Of a stretch of 64,000 nt of DNA, positions 12,011 to 22,089 are shown piece by piece (the stretch's first letter is position 1; the number at the start of each line of letters is the position of its first letter). The position numbers were made by a program, and so were the translations under genes. Under the pieces are notes generated by a model that did no database searches, was not told the origin of the DNA, and saw only the letters and a program-made list of their open reading frames with translations. The stretch comes from Bidens hawaiensis (lineage: Eukaryota; Streptophyta; Magnoliopsida; Asterales; Asteraceae): contig JAIQDT010004236.1 of assembly GCA_021521415.1 (NCBI GenBank), positions 186,001 to 250,000 of the forward strand, written 5' to 3'.

Positions 12011-13123
12011 CTAGTTTGAGTTTTGGTTACCTCTCCACCCCGAATTATAAGAATTGAAAGAATGTTGATTTCGGTTTGGATTATTAACGAAGTCGACTGC
12101 CTCCTCCTGGAAACCTACGGGGCATTGAACGGTATCGTGTCCCCCTCTACAGATCTCGCATAACTTACTTTTCACCTGCAAGTCCTTCACGATCTTTGTT
12201 AACGCTTCAACTTGTGCCGCAAGTGCGGTACTCGCGTCGACCGAATGCATGCCGCGTGATAGGGAATCGACGGTTTTGGTACTCTTAACTGGTGGTCGCT
12301 GGTATCCACTCATGGCTAAACCGTTAAACAAGGCAATGCACTCATCCGTATCTTTCGTTGTCAGTAGGTTACCTCCTGCAGCTGTGTCGAGCATACTCTG
12401 AGTCCCGTACGTCACTCCGTTGTAGAACATCTCAACAACCGCCCAGTCTTGTAGGCCGTGGTTCGGACATAAGGCAAGTAGATTTTTGAACCTTTCCCAC
12501 GCCTCGTAGAAGCTCTCGGTGTCCTCCATCTGGAAAGAATGAATTTGGTTACGCAAACGAGCGGCCTTAGCCGGAGGATCGTATTTTTCAAGAAATTGGG
12601 TCTGCATGGCAGCCCAAGTAGCATTGGATCCCTGTGGGAGGGACTCAAGCCACAGACTCGCATGATCAACGAGTGAGAACGGAAAGATTCGGAGTTTGAT
12701 GGCGTCTTCGGATACGCCGGCAAGATGAAACGTGTCGCAGATACGTGTAATACGAGTGAGATGAGAATGCGGGTTCTCATGGAGCAACCCGTGAAACTGA
12801 GCAGAATGAGCAATCGTGTTCAGAACGTTAGATGGAATCTGCCAAGTCGTTTGAACTCCTATAGCTGGTGGAGCAATGCTGGATCTCGCGCCAGCATCGA
12901 CCGGACGGGCCCGGTCTGCAACTGTCCTCCTCGGTAGTGGATTCGCGTCGCCCATAATCCTATCCCTAATGACGGGTTCAGAAAAAATAGGAGAAGAGAA
13001 CGTATTACCGAAGGATGTAGATGAACTGGAAGACGGTTTTGTACGACATCTCTCAAGAAGCTCTCTCTCTGGTTCGGGAAATCCTTCAACTTCTGGTGGT
13101 CCTAGAGATCGAGTACGTCGCAT
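12011..13123 (-). CDS. gag: Athila-like Gag N-terminal polyprotein segment (370 aa)
   Basis: Nucleocapsid precursor that would assemble the cytoplasmic particle and bind element RNA. The central part (LRIFPFSLVDHASLWLESLP, then a region with WERFKNLLALCPNHG) is the retrotransposon Gag domain of Athila/Tat elements. Near the C terminus is a zinc-knuckle-like CEICRGGHDTVQC. The ORF ends at a TAG (12011-12013), but the same frame is open downstream through the linker into protease. The TAG may be a single nonsense mutation in a gag-pol polyprotein or a readthrough stop; one copy cannot decide. The start Met follows a leader of about 135 bp after the PBS. Confidence 0.85.
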   Translation of the reverse strand: MRRTRSLGPPEVEGFPEPERELLERCRTKPSSSSSTSFGNTFSSPIFSEPVIRDRIMGDANPLPRRTVADRARPVDAGARSSIAPPAIGVQTTWQIPSNVLNTIAHSAQFHGLLHENPHSHLTRITRICDTFHLAGVSEDAIKLRIFPFSLVDHASLWLESLPQGSNATWAAMQTQFLEKYDPPAKAARLRNQIHSFQMEDTESFYEAWERFKNLLALCPNHGLQDWAVVEMFYNGVTYGTQSMLDTAAGGNLLTTKDTDECIALFNGLAMSGYQRPPVKSTKTVDSLSRGMHSVDASTALAAQVEALTKIVKDLQVKSKLCEICRGGHDTVQCPVGFQEEAVDFVNNPNRNQHSFNSYNSGWRGNQNSN

Positions 13124-13259
13124 ACAACTATTAAAATAAATAAAAGAAATTATAAATAGCTAAACTATTTTAAACTAACAAACAAAACAAATAAGAAAGA
13201 CAAGTAGTAAACAAGGCAAATCCTAACTCGAGCCGTTCTTAATACGCCTCAAACCGTGT

Positions 13260-13276
13260 CCCTGGCAACGGCGCCA
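13260..13276 (-). other. Primer-binding site of the Athila-like element (tRNA-Asp type)
   Basis: The minus strand reads TGGCGCCGTTGCCAGGG, six bases from the 5' LTR end. TGGCGCCGTTGCC matches the 3' end of plant tRNA-Asp and is the usual Athila PBS. The 136 bp between here and the gag ATG is leader. Confidence 0.85.
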
Positions 13277-13282
13277 AAAACT

Positions 13283-14963
13283 TGATGTGCGAAAATATAT
13301 ATATAAATAAAACACAAGTCGCAACTAAGCTTTAAAAACCAAACAATCTATCCTAGTTCACACAAACGGCAAGTGTACCGGTCGCGTATAGCAAAGATTA
13401 GGAAATTCCGGATATCGAACTCGAAGACACGTGAAAACGTTTATAAATACGAAACTCTAACCAAGACTCACCAAAATATTTAATTAATTTATTTTAGAAT
13501 TTATTTAACTACTTAACTTAATTGAATGAAAACTTTTGACAAAACTTTGAAAACTTTAGTTTAAATTCAATATATAAAGACGTCTACCTAGGAATGAATC
13601 ATGTTGACAGAAATAACAAGACAATGGATTGAAAATATTCACGACACCAGCTATAAAAGATGACACAACTAAAACTTGTTTAAGAAAGTCAAATTACCTC
13701 TCAGTCTCTCTAACAAACTCCAACTTATTTTAATTGATTTTAAAGAATAAACCGGAAAAACAATTATTAACGTGTTCAAAGGACGACTCTCCTCTCGGTC
13801 TCATCGACACACATAGAGGAACAATTTAGACTTAACCCAAATTAAACCAACTAATTGCACATAAACACTCAAACTTGACAAGACAAAAACCCGCTCTCGC
13901 GCGGTCTTAATTCTAACAAGTAAAAGCAACGAGACAATATTACTTCTTATCACCTCTCGGTCTCAAAGAAGGTGTATTTTAACTGATTTTAGATGATTTA
14001 TATTACCCACTTATCCCTACGGTTGTACACCCCGCAAATAAACCCTAACACCAAGTCAAGAGTCTAACAAGCAATCAATTAATCAAAACTAATTCAATTA
14101 ACTAATGCAAGAGGATTATAAGTAATAAAACATAAAACACAGCCATCACACACAATCTAATTCATGGTTTAGTTAAACTTTACATCAATAATTCAAGTCT
14201 TGAACATTAACAATCCATTATACAAGTCTAAACTACTCAACAATCATCTATCCTAGGTAGAACAAGCAAGTTTAGCTACTCATAGATTTTGGACAGCCAT
14301 GCATACTTAAGAAAAACATCATAAACATCATCATAAACATAATCAAACTCAAGATTCAAACACAATCAATCACAAGTCAAACTATCAATTACTTGCAAAA
14401 CAATCCAAAGCAAAAGACTAACTTAACAAAGTTAGGGTTCTTGAACAATAACCAAAGTTTAAGATCAATTACTTAGGGTTTATGGCTGAGATTTATGATG
14501 TATAAGACTCCTAGCAGCTGCACAAGATCCCCCTTGATGTTCCTCTTCCTCTCCAGCTGCCACAAACTCCTCCTCAGCCGCCTTCTTCTTCTCTTTTTTT
14601 CTTTCCCTTTTGGCTGCTGAGTTGCGATCGGAACAGGATGAAGTGGTTAGGGTTTTTGTATTTTCGGGTTTCCTTGGTGAATAATGGCTGAAAACTCTTT
14701 TAATTATCTTCATATAATATTACTTAAGGCTTCTAACTTGTGGGCTTGGGTTGGGCCTTGAGTTATATCTTCAAAACTTGACCAACAAGTACTCTAGAAT
14801 CTTCCAAATTGACTCTTTTTTCACCATCTTTCATAAACTATCAAATAACATTTAAACTTTGTAAATTATTGCACTTAGCCCCCAATACTTTCATAAAATA
14901 AACAAATAAGCATAAAAACAATGATAAATCATAAGGAAAGTAAGTGTGTTTCACTACACATCA
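13283..14963 (-). mobile_element. 5' LTR of the Athila-like element
   Basis: This 1681-bp partner of 4076-5792 begins TGATGTGCGAAAAT and ends TCACTACACATCA, followed by the target duplication TGTAT. As 5' LTR it would carry the promoter. It lacks about 34 bp found in the 3' LTR and shows scattered substitutions. Confidence 0.9.
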
Positions 14964-15787
14964 TGTATCGCGATGGGGTGTGCAGACGGGAGGCTAGGAT
15001 TTTAAAGTTATTTTCATCAAACTCGACCCTAACTTCAGACACATCGAGGCAGGCGATTTCTAGAGCTCTAGGAGGACAATTCCACCGTATCGAGACCACC
15101 TACATGCTCTATATCATCCATATTGAAGATTCCATGATGCCGAGACGTGGCTAAACTCTTATAATCTCACCTAGGAACGTAAAGTTTGTAACGATTTCAG
15201 TTTTCTCTTTTGACTAAGAACGTTTATGTATAATTCTTTATGGTTAATCTATGATTATTGATGTTTAGTATTTCTGTGTGTTCAATCGATTTAGGTTTAC
15301 GTAGATCTAAACGATTAGTTACCAGTTGCTATCATAATTAATCATAGGGTTGTTTGATTAGAATGAATACGATAAAGCATATAATTTCCCTTAACTGAGT
15401 CATACTGGCAGGGACCGTTTGATAACCAGTGTCGTGTGTAAAGCGATTATTGATGCCTAAGGTTTTATCTAGTTGATAAGTCTACAGTTAAGCGTTAATG
15501 ATTAATCTGTTAGGTTGCATGAGATTACTGTATGTTACCTACTTGAAGTCCTGGGTGTGATTTGCTTTTATTTAATTGATTGAAACTTGTTTACTTGTTT
15601 GTCTGCTTAATTCTAAATTCAATCTATTTGCTTGTGTGATCAGCACTAAAATCTGCTACTTCATAATATTGAACTTGTTACACGATTTGCATTGACCACA
15701 TACTCCAGGTGGATACGATACCTTACTTATCCTAGCTACTTAGGTTAATTAAGTTTTTGCATGACTCAAACGACGGTCATCACCTTT

Positions 15788-16429
15788 CAATTAAGTAAGG
15801 TCACTATGTTGATCATATGCCTCACCACCATCATCATCAAACCAAGACTTATCTCCATCACAACACCCATGAAAGAAACATGCAATTACGTTAGCCAACA
15901 ATAAAAATGCAACACATTAGTGGTAAGCAAACAACATACTTTACTAGACATTTGTTCTTATCCCAAACTAGTTGTTGACCAGTCGAAATACGACGGGGTC
16001 TAGTGTATTTTTGGTGTATTTCTTTGTGTATTATGGTTTGCAACACTAATTAAATATCCCATAAATACTTAGGACACATGAGAATGTTTCTTTGATGACA
16101 TTTTTAAATATCACATCATCTATTTGCTTAACCGAATTCTTAATAAACCCCATAGTAGACAAATTAGCAGCCTTCCTATAATAACCACTTTTCTTCAAAT
16201 GTTCTTCGCCTTTATTCGCCTTTTGTGTGAGCTTAGAATATTCCCCATATGAAAGTGTTATTCCTTCGCGATCAAACCTTTTATGATTACCAACATTATA
16301 ATTCTTAGCTGACGTGACCGCTTCCATAACCCGTGCAGCTTCGCCCATCTTTTTAGCTACAATTAACTGCATTACCACCACTCATATACTCATTTTCGTG
16401 TGCTTAATCTATTACTGAGCAGTTTATTC
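15788..16429. other. Spacer between the solo LTR and the next gypsy LTR
   Basis: Begins after the CCTTT duplication and ends at the TGTAACAACTCGGG LTR start. It contains one moderately long minus-strand ORF, described separately. Otherwise I see no repeats or RNA genes. Confidence 0.45.
16046..16381 (-). CDS. Unrecognised ORF (111 aa), possibly a gene fragment
   Basis: A 111-codon open frame in otherwise AT-rich DNA. The product is hydrophilic and lysine-rich in its middle part (around residues 22-75) and more hydrophobic at its C terminus. I do not recognise a family. It is longer than most chance ORFs here and is not inside an identified element, so it may be a remnant of a host exon or an old transposon. 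No promoter or splice context could be established. Confidence 0.2.
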   Translation of the reverse strand: MVVMQLIVAKKMGEAARVMEAVTSAKNYNVGNHKRFDREGITLSYGEYSKLTQKANKGEEHLKKSGYYRKAANLSTMGFIKNSVKQIDDVIFKNVIKETFSCVLSIYGIFN

Positions 16430-17247
16430 TGTAACAACTCGGGTTCGAACTTTTACTTTTATCCGACTCGGTTCAATGATCAGATTATCTTATTAAATAT
16501 ATTGCATTTATCAAGTATAAATTTGTTTAATTATTAATGTATTATTATTAACTTATTATTTAACATAATTATAATTAATTTTATTTTTTTTACACTTTTA
16601 GGCCTAAGTATATTATTATATCTCATATGTATCCAACCTTAGATTATAGGGACCAGATTTTAACGTTATAATATAATCCACACCATCATTTGGATATCCG
16701 TTTACCAAACCCGTATCCATTTCTTTTTCTTGGAGCCGAATTCGTGAATTATGTAACTTGGACCTCAATTTTCGTTTGATGGTTGAGATTAATCTTGTAA
16801 ATCCCTTATTATCGTTAATATCGGCCTTAACCGACACTCCTAGCATGTTAATTGTATCAATATTTATCCGTTTTACCTTTTTAAACGAAACGACACTCGT
16901 GGATCTTGTAAAACACGAAATACTCAATGTTATTTCAATTAATTACTCGTATACGTTCCTTATTTAGTAGCCGACCTTTACCCTATATTTAATTGGATTA
17001 GTTTAACATTTTGATCATCGTTCATAAACCTTTAACCGCCAACACTGTTCTGTTCCGTTAACCCTTCTCCGGCCATCTTTCGAGGTAATTAATTACATGG
17101 TTTAGATCGCGTTTTGATTCTGAACAAAAGCCCCAATGTTAATTTGATTAAGTATAACGGGATTGATCAAATTGATTCATTAGGGTTTATGTTCATATTG
17201 GTCGTTTCAGTTTGTGTATTTAATTAATGGAAACTGGGTTTTAAATG

Positions 17248-17335
17248 CACGTCTATGTAGCCCAGCTGGTTAATATATATGAGTTATGGGGCGGAGGTCG
17301 CGAGTTCGACCACCTGCACCTGATTTTTTTGGTTA
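17248..17335 (+). repeat. tRNA-related SINE-like sequence
   Basis: TAGCCCAGCTGG at 17258-17269 fits the RNA polymerase III A box. GAGTTCGACCA at 17302-17312 resembles the B box at a tRNA-like spacing of about 33 bp. A short T run follows. The sequence cannot fold as a complete tRNA with a recognisable anticodon arm, so it is more likely a SINE head or tRNA-derived relic inside the LTR. Confidence 0.4.
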
Positions 17336-17347
17336 AAATTTGTTATC

Positions 17348-17811
17348 TGTTGGGTCATAAATTGGTTAGACTGACGCAATATCAAAAGTCCACGACGTGA
17401 TAAAGACTAAGGTGAAATAAGCGAAGACGAGTTGAAGAATTGCATTTTGGTTGTGATGGTGTAATACCGAAATTCCTATGGATTTCGGTTTGTCTAGTAA
17501 TACTGAAGTCCCTATGGATTTTGGTAAGGCTAGTTTGGGCTTGGCCTTTGAGCCTTTTATGTAACCCTATATATAGTTAATGTTTTATCATTTTAGGGTT
17601 AGACACTGTTAACCAGTAGTAGCCCCTATCAAGAAAGCAAAATCATGTACCAGGCGATTTTTATAATCGTGTGCATTTGGGGTATTGTCGTGTTTATTAT
17701 ATTCATATTGTTCTTCTATCTCGTTCTTGAATCACCACTGTGTTAGGATTCCGCACTAACATCGTGTTCGAGTTAATTTCATATTGTAGTGATCCAGATT
17801 TGAGACTTACA
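17348..17811 (+). mobile_element. 5' LTR of the palindromic derivative
   Basis: A 464-bp LTR with a TATA-like CCTATATATAG near 17570 and a leader hairpin at 17741-17761 (arms TGTTAG and CTAACA, loop GATTCCGCA). It carries about 60 bp around 17465-17530, including copies of the palindromic ACCGAAATTCC / GGATTTCGGT motif, that is missing from the 3' LTR but present in the inverted internal copy. Confidence 0.85.
17741..17761 (+). ncRNA. LTR leader hairpin with loop GATTCCGCA (derivative)
   Basis: Arms TGTTAG (17741-17746) and CTAACA (17756-17761) enclose GATTCCGCA. The same structure is at 20928-20948 in the 3' LTR. Other copia families in the window have the same loop with different arms (see 43239-43263, 43738-43764, 46192-46218 and 40136-40168). 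Confidence 0.6.
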
Positions 17812-17813
17812 AG

Positions 17814-17825
17814 TGGTATCAGAGC
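17814..17825 (+). other. Primer-binding site of the palindromic derivative
   Basis: An intact TGGTATCAGAGC lies two bases after the LTR end. Its perfection in a coding-free element fits recent mobilisation in trans. Confidence 0.85.
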
Positions 17826-18039
17826 CTATTGACCTATTCTAGGCTCGGTTGTGATATCAACGATTCAAGATTTGGATCTTCTTGTTTGTGGAGCATTGCA
17901 GAATTCTGGAAATTGAAGAACATCTGTTCTTCGTGTTCTTAGGGGTTGTTGAGATAACTTGGGATAGAATTTGGATTGATTTAGAATTTAAATTCAAACC
18001 CCAAAAATTTCTATTCTGTTACCAAAATCAACTGGTCAA

Positions 18040-18340
18040 ACGAGTTTTCTGGTGTTCTCGGCTGTATTTCACCGTTTTCGGCCAAGTTTGATCGTTCTCG
18101 GCTGGTCAAACGAGTGTTCTCTGCCAAGACCAAGTGTTCTCTGCCAAGAAAGAAGGGTTCTCTGTCAAAAAGAAGAGTTCTTGGTCAGCAAGAAGGGTTC
18201 TCGGTCAACATCAAGTGTTCTTGGTCAACATCAGTTTTCGGCCAGAAGGTGTTCTCTATTGGTGTACTCTTGTTCTCGGTCAACGTGAGTTTTCGGTCAA
18301 CACTTGTGTTCTCGGTCAAACTTTTAAGTTCTTGGTAAAA
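18040..18340. repeat. Degenerate tandem repeat of a GTTCTCGGTCAA-type unit
   Basis: More than ten imperfect copies of a unit like GTTCTCGGTCAA, with spacings of roughly 17-25 bp, follow the PBS region. Overlapping plus-strand ORFs of 69-85 codons reflect the repeat period and are unlikely to be genes. Confidence 0.7.
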
Positions 18341-18342
18341 AA

Positions 18343-19596
18343 AATTACTCCAAATGCACACGATTATATTAACAAATCGTCTGGTACATGAGTTTGCTCT
18401 CTTGATGGTGGCTACTACTGATTAACAGTGTCTAACCCTAAAATGATAAAACATTAACTATATATAGGGTTACATAAAAGGCTCAAAGGCCAAGCCCAAC
18501 CAAGCCTAACCGAAATCCATAGGGATTTCGGTATTACTAGACAAACCAAAATCCATAGGAATTTCGGTATTACACCATCACAACCAAAACACAATTCTTC
18601 AACTCGTCTTCGTTTATTTCATTTTAGTCTTGATCACATCGTGGACTTTTGATACGCATCAGTCTAACCAATTTATGACCCAACAATCTCCCCCTTAGAC
18701 TGATGCCTTCAAAACCTTCAGAATCTTTACTTGAACATGATCAGCAAATTCAGCATCTGCATCCAACACTCTACCATCTCCCCCTTATTGATAGCATCAC
18801 CCAATTTGAATCTCCAATACTTCATATGCTTCTGTTGCAAGAAATCAGTTTTGAAAGAACAATCAACTATGATATAAAAATCAACCAAAATATTTTGAAA
18901 ACAATTAAATAAAACAAAATAAGACTGACATAATTTTTTTAATTTTTATTTTTCTCATTTTCATGATTTTCTTGAAAAGACTTGAGATGAGATCATACCA
19001 GCTATGCCAACTATAACACAATAACCGACATCAGATTTCATGAGATGAAGACAATAGCTAAACCAATCTTTAAAACGGTTTCTTAACACATTTGTTTCGA
19101 CAAGAGTAATAAAGAAGAAAAAAAATATAATAAAACCAAAAACAATAAATAAAACAAATTTAATCACCCGGTCTTCTTGTAATTTGGCAAAAATTTGGGA
19201 TCAAATTTCAGTTCTTGATAAAACTGCCGCCTTTTTGAAAAGATCTGGACATGGAATCTTATTGATATAGGTGCTTTCACAAAGATTCATGTTCAGCGTT
19301 ATTATGACATAAAGAAACAGGTTGATAGCATATATAACAAACTTAGCATGATTTTCATTGCGTCAGTGATACGGATTAGGTTCAATTAGGCATAAATCTC
19401 AGATGGACATCACTCATAGACCTGCGATGCCTCCTATCTCTTCTCAAAGCGTATTTGGCTTTACCCAGATCACCCCAATTTGACTCCAACCCCCTAGTGC
19501 TTGATCAAAAGATTTTATTTACATAAATAAACTGTTAAGCTTCAAGGTTGAACGTTGGACTTAAATGCCTTTCATTCAAAGTGTTTAGGACTTATT
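18343..19596 (-). repeat. Left arm of the large inverted repeat (3' end of the element, inverted)
   Basis: Reverse-complement copy of 19685-20872. It contains part of the LTR with its TGTTGGGTCAT start (reverse complement ending near 18683), the polypurine tract (as CTCCCCCTTA near 18690) and about 900 bp of 3' internal sequence. The arm is longer than its partner because it keeps the LTR segment of about 60 bp lost from the 3' LTR. Confidence 0.85.
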
Positions 19597-19684
19597 ATGA
19601 GTATGTATATAATTTATGTTGTTAAAAACTTGGTATTTCAAAAGCTTAAAGGGTCAAACTAAAACTACAAGAGTGGGGCATTCG

Positions 19685-20872
19685 AATAAGTCCTAAACAC
19701 TCTGAATGAAAGGCATTTAAGTCCAATGTTCAACCTTGAAGCTTAACAGTTTATTTATGTGAAGAAAATCTTTTGATCAAGCATTAGGGGGTTGGAGTCA
19801 AATTGGGGTGATCTGGGTAAATCCAAATACGCTTTAAGAAGAGATAGGAGGCATCACAGGTCCATGAGTGATGTCCATCTGAGATTTATGCCTAACTGAA
19901 CCTAATCCGTATCACTAACGCAATGAAAATCATGCTAAGTTTGTTATACATTCTATCAACCTATTTCTTTATGTCATAATAATGCTGAACATGAATCTTT
20001 GTGAAAACACCTTAATCAATATAATTCCATGTTCGGATCTTTTCGTAAAGGCGACATTTTTATCAAAAACTGAAATTTGATCCTAAATTTTTGCCAAATT
20101 ACAAGAAGACCGGGTGATTAAATTTGTTTTATTTGTTGTTTTTGGTTTTATTTTATTTTTTTCTTCTTAATTACTCTTGTCGAAACAAATGTGTTAAGAA
20201 ATCGTTTTAAAGATTGTTTTAGCTGTGTCTTCAGCTCATGAAATCTGATGTCGGTTATTGTGTTATAGTTGGCTTAGCTGGTATGATCTCATCTCAAGTC
20301 TTTTCAAGAAAATCATAAAAATCAGAAAAATAAAATTACGAAAATTATGTCAGTCTTATTTTGTTTTATTTAATTGTTCTCAAAATATTTTGGTTGATCT
20401 TTCTATCACAGTTGATTGTTCTTTCAAGTCTGATTTCTTGCAACGGAAGCATATGAAGTATCTAAGATTCAAATTGGGTGATGCTGTCAATAAGGGGGAG
20501 ATGGTAGAGTATTGGATGCAGATGCTGAATTTGCTGATCATGTTCAAGTAAAGATTCTGAAGGTTTTGAAGGCATCAGTCTAAGGGGGAGATTGTTGGGT
20601 CATAAATTGGTTAGACTGACGCGTATCAAAAGTCCACGACGTGATCAAGACTAAAGTGAAATAAACGAAGACGAGTTGAAGAATTGCATTTTGGTTGTGA
20701 TGGTAGTTTGGGCTTGGTTGGGCTTGGCCTTTGAGCCTTTTATGTAAATCTATATATAGTTAATGTTTTATCATTTTAGGGTTAGACACAGTTAATCAGT
20801 AGTAGCCACCATCAAGAGAGCAAACTCATGTACCGGACGATTTGTTAATATAATCGTGTGCATTTGGAGTAT
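19685..20872 (+). repeat. Right arm of the large inverted repeat
   Basis: Pairs with 18343-19596 across an 88-bp spacer (19597-19684). It includes the conserved non-coding block at 19791-20083, the polypurine tract and the first part of the 3' LTR. A transcript through both arms would fold into a hairpin of more than 1 kb. Confidence 0.85.
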
Positions 20873-20998
20873 TATCGTGTTTATTATATTCATATTGTTC
20901 TTCTATCTCGTTCTTGAATCACCACTATGTTAGGATTCCGCACTAACATCGTGTTCGAGTTGATATCACATTTTAGTGATCCAGATTCGGGACTTACA
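20582..20998 (+). mobile_element. Polypurine tract and 3' LTR of the palindromic derivative
   Basis: AAGGGGGAGAT at 20582-20592 is the polypurine tract. The 3' LTR (20593-20998, 406 bp) is shorter than the 5' LTR by a segment of about 60 bp. The leader-type hairpin repeats at 20928-20948. TTATC at 20999-21003 is the target duplication. Confidence 0.85.
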
Positions 20999-21115
20999 TT
21001 ATCTTTTCTTTTAAAACAATTAACCATTTTATTGATAATACAAATAACTAATTAAGATTATTTTAATAAAAACCAGCTTGTAATACTCGTTTTCTCATTT
21101 TTTTCGTACATAAAG

Positions 21116-21144
21116 GTGTGTGTGTGTGTGTATATATATATATA
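21116..21144. repeat. Compound microsatellite (TG)n(TA)n
   Basis: About eight TG units are followed by about seven TA units within the second half of the split gypsy LTR. Confidence 0.9.
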
Positions 21145-22089
21145 AAGTATGTTATCATTTAGAAACTAATGTTTTAATAAACCAAGTAACTTTATTTATA
21201 AAACTACAAATAATATTTATGTAAGTTATGTTTTCATAAATCAAAAATAATAATTTTATTATAAATCCTTACATAAATATAATATTATTATATTATTATA
21301 ATATAAAATTTTATTGTTTAACTAGTTGTCGTAATTAAATCTTGTACTAAGTATCCGTTTGCTCTTGTTTCTCATTAGGCTTTTACATTCGTGTGTGATT
21401 TTCCCGCATCCTATTTATCTTAATCACTTTTGTTCGTCTATCGAGGTGAGTACCACATTCCCCGTATTTTTACTCGTTTTCCACGTTTTTGGGAAAAATG
21501 TGTAAATTATATTTCTCATACATACTTATACAAAAAACTGTAACTACTGTCTTATGTACTAATGAATTTTATACCATACTTGTTATGTGCTAATTTGCTT
21601 TATGTGAACCACATTCGGAGAGGTCCAACATAATCTCAGAATAGTATGATTATACGCCAGTCGTTATAGCTTTGTGCTTCTCGACATCTCATTATACTTG
21701 CTTATATGGTTAATTTGTTATTCTCATATGACTTGTTGCAATTACTTATTTTTTTATATATACTATATGTACATTTAAACTGGTGTGTTGCTCACTCAAC
21801 CTTGTGTTGACAAAACTATTTTATTTTCAACGCATATGCAGGTCATTGTGTGATGTGTAGTAGTTGAAGTTGGAAGATCACTTAAGGAATGATATTAGAG
21901 AAAACTTAGTGAGACAATTATTTTATGGTTATGTTGGTTTGGATTTAATTTTTTTTGGTATATTGTAACAAATGTTTTTATTTGAAATTATTAAATAGAT
22001 ATCGAAATCTATAATGTTGCATAATAGTACATTGAGAGCTGTGGGCAATAAGTTCAAGCCTCGGCGTTTCCGCCGTAGGTTGGGGTGTG

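Larger units (their letters stand above)
4076..14963 (-). mobile_element. Nearly full-length Athila-like Ty3/gypsy retrotransposon (10.9 kb)
   Basis: Two LTRs (4076-5792 and 13283-14963) start TGATGTGCGAAAAT and end CATCA, flanked by the exact duplication TGTAT (4071-4075 and 14964-14968). A tRNA-Asp-type PBS lies next to the right LTR and a polypurine tract next to the left one, so the element reads right to left. The internal region holds gag-protease-RT-RNase H-integrase in gypsy order in one reading frame, then about 1.85 kb of non-coding DNA. A long 3' region after integrase is typical of Athila. The LTRs are very similar apart from an indel of about 34 bp, so the insertion is fairly recent. 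Two in-frame TAG codons make this copy defective. Confidence 0.9.
3745..15782 (+). mobile_element. Solo LTR (about 1.15 kb without its insertion), split by an Athila-like element
   Basis: The left end reads TGATGGTTGG at 3745 and the right end GGTCATCA at 15782. The flanks carry an exact 5-bp duplication, CCTTT, at 3740-3744 and 15783-15787. No PBS, polypurine tract or coding region adjoins either end, so this is a solo LTR left by recombination between two LTRs. It is interrupted at 4076-14963 by a younger element. Late-LTR phrases such as GGATACGATACCTTACTTA and ACGGTCATCA recall Athila/Tat-type gypsy LTRs; that assignment is from memory. No reliable coding sequence lies in either half. Confidence 0.75.
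17348..20998 (+). mobile_element. Non-coding palindromic copia derivative (3.65 kb)
   Basis: The 5' LTR is 17348-17811 and the 3' LTR 20593-20998, both TGTTGGGTCATAA...ACTTACA, with the exact target duplication TTATC (17343-17347 and 20999-21003), a PBS at 17814-17825 and a polypurine tract before the 3' LTR. There is no gag or pol. The interior is a tandem repeat (18040-18340) and a giant inverted repeat whose arms are the element's own 3' end in both orientations (18343-19596 and 19685-20872). It must have been mobilised by proteins of another element. Confidence 0.9.
16430..22089 (+). mobile_element. 5' LTR of a plus-strand gypsy (Tekay-like) element, split by a copia derivative
   Basis: The LTR starts TGTAACAACTCGGGTTC at 16430 and ends GGGGTGTGACA at 22089, followed at once by a decayed tRNA-Met-type PBS. 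Removing the insertion 17348-20998 and one copy of TTATC leaves about 2.0 kb. The end resembles that of the minus-strand LTR at 153 (GTGTGACA then GATT...ATCAGAG), suggesting a related gypsy lineage. A gag remnant of matching orientation follows at about 23270. The right-hand 3' LTR is not in the window. Confidence 0.7.

Noticed and set aside
17258..17312. Functional tRNA gene
   Set aside because: A and B boxes are present, but no complete acceptor and anticodon stems could be drawn.
18052..18391. Overlapping 74-85 codon ORFs near 18050-18390
   Set aside because: All three arise from the GTTCTCGGTCAA-type tandem repeat in different frames.
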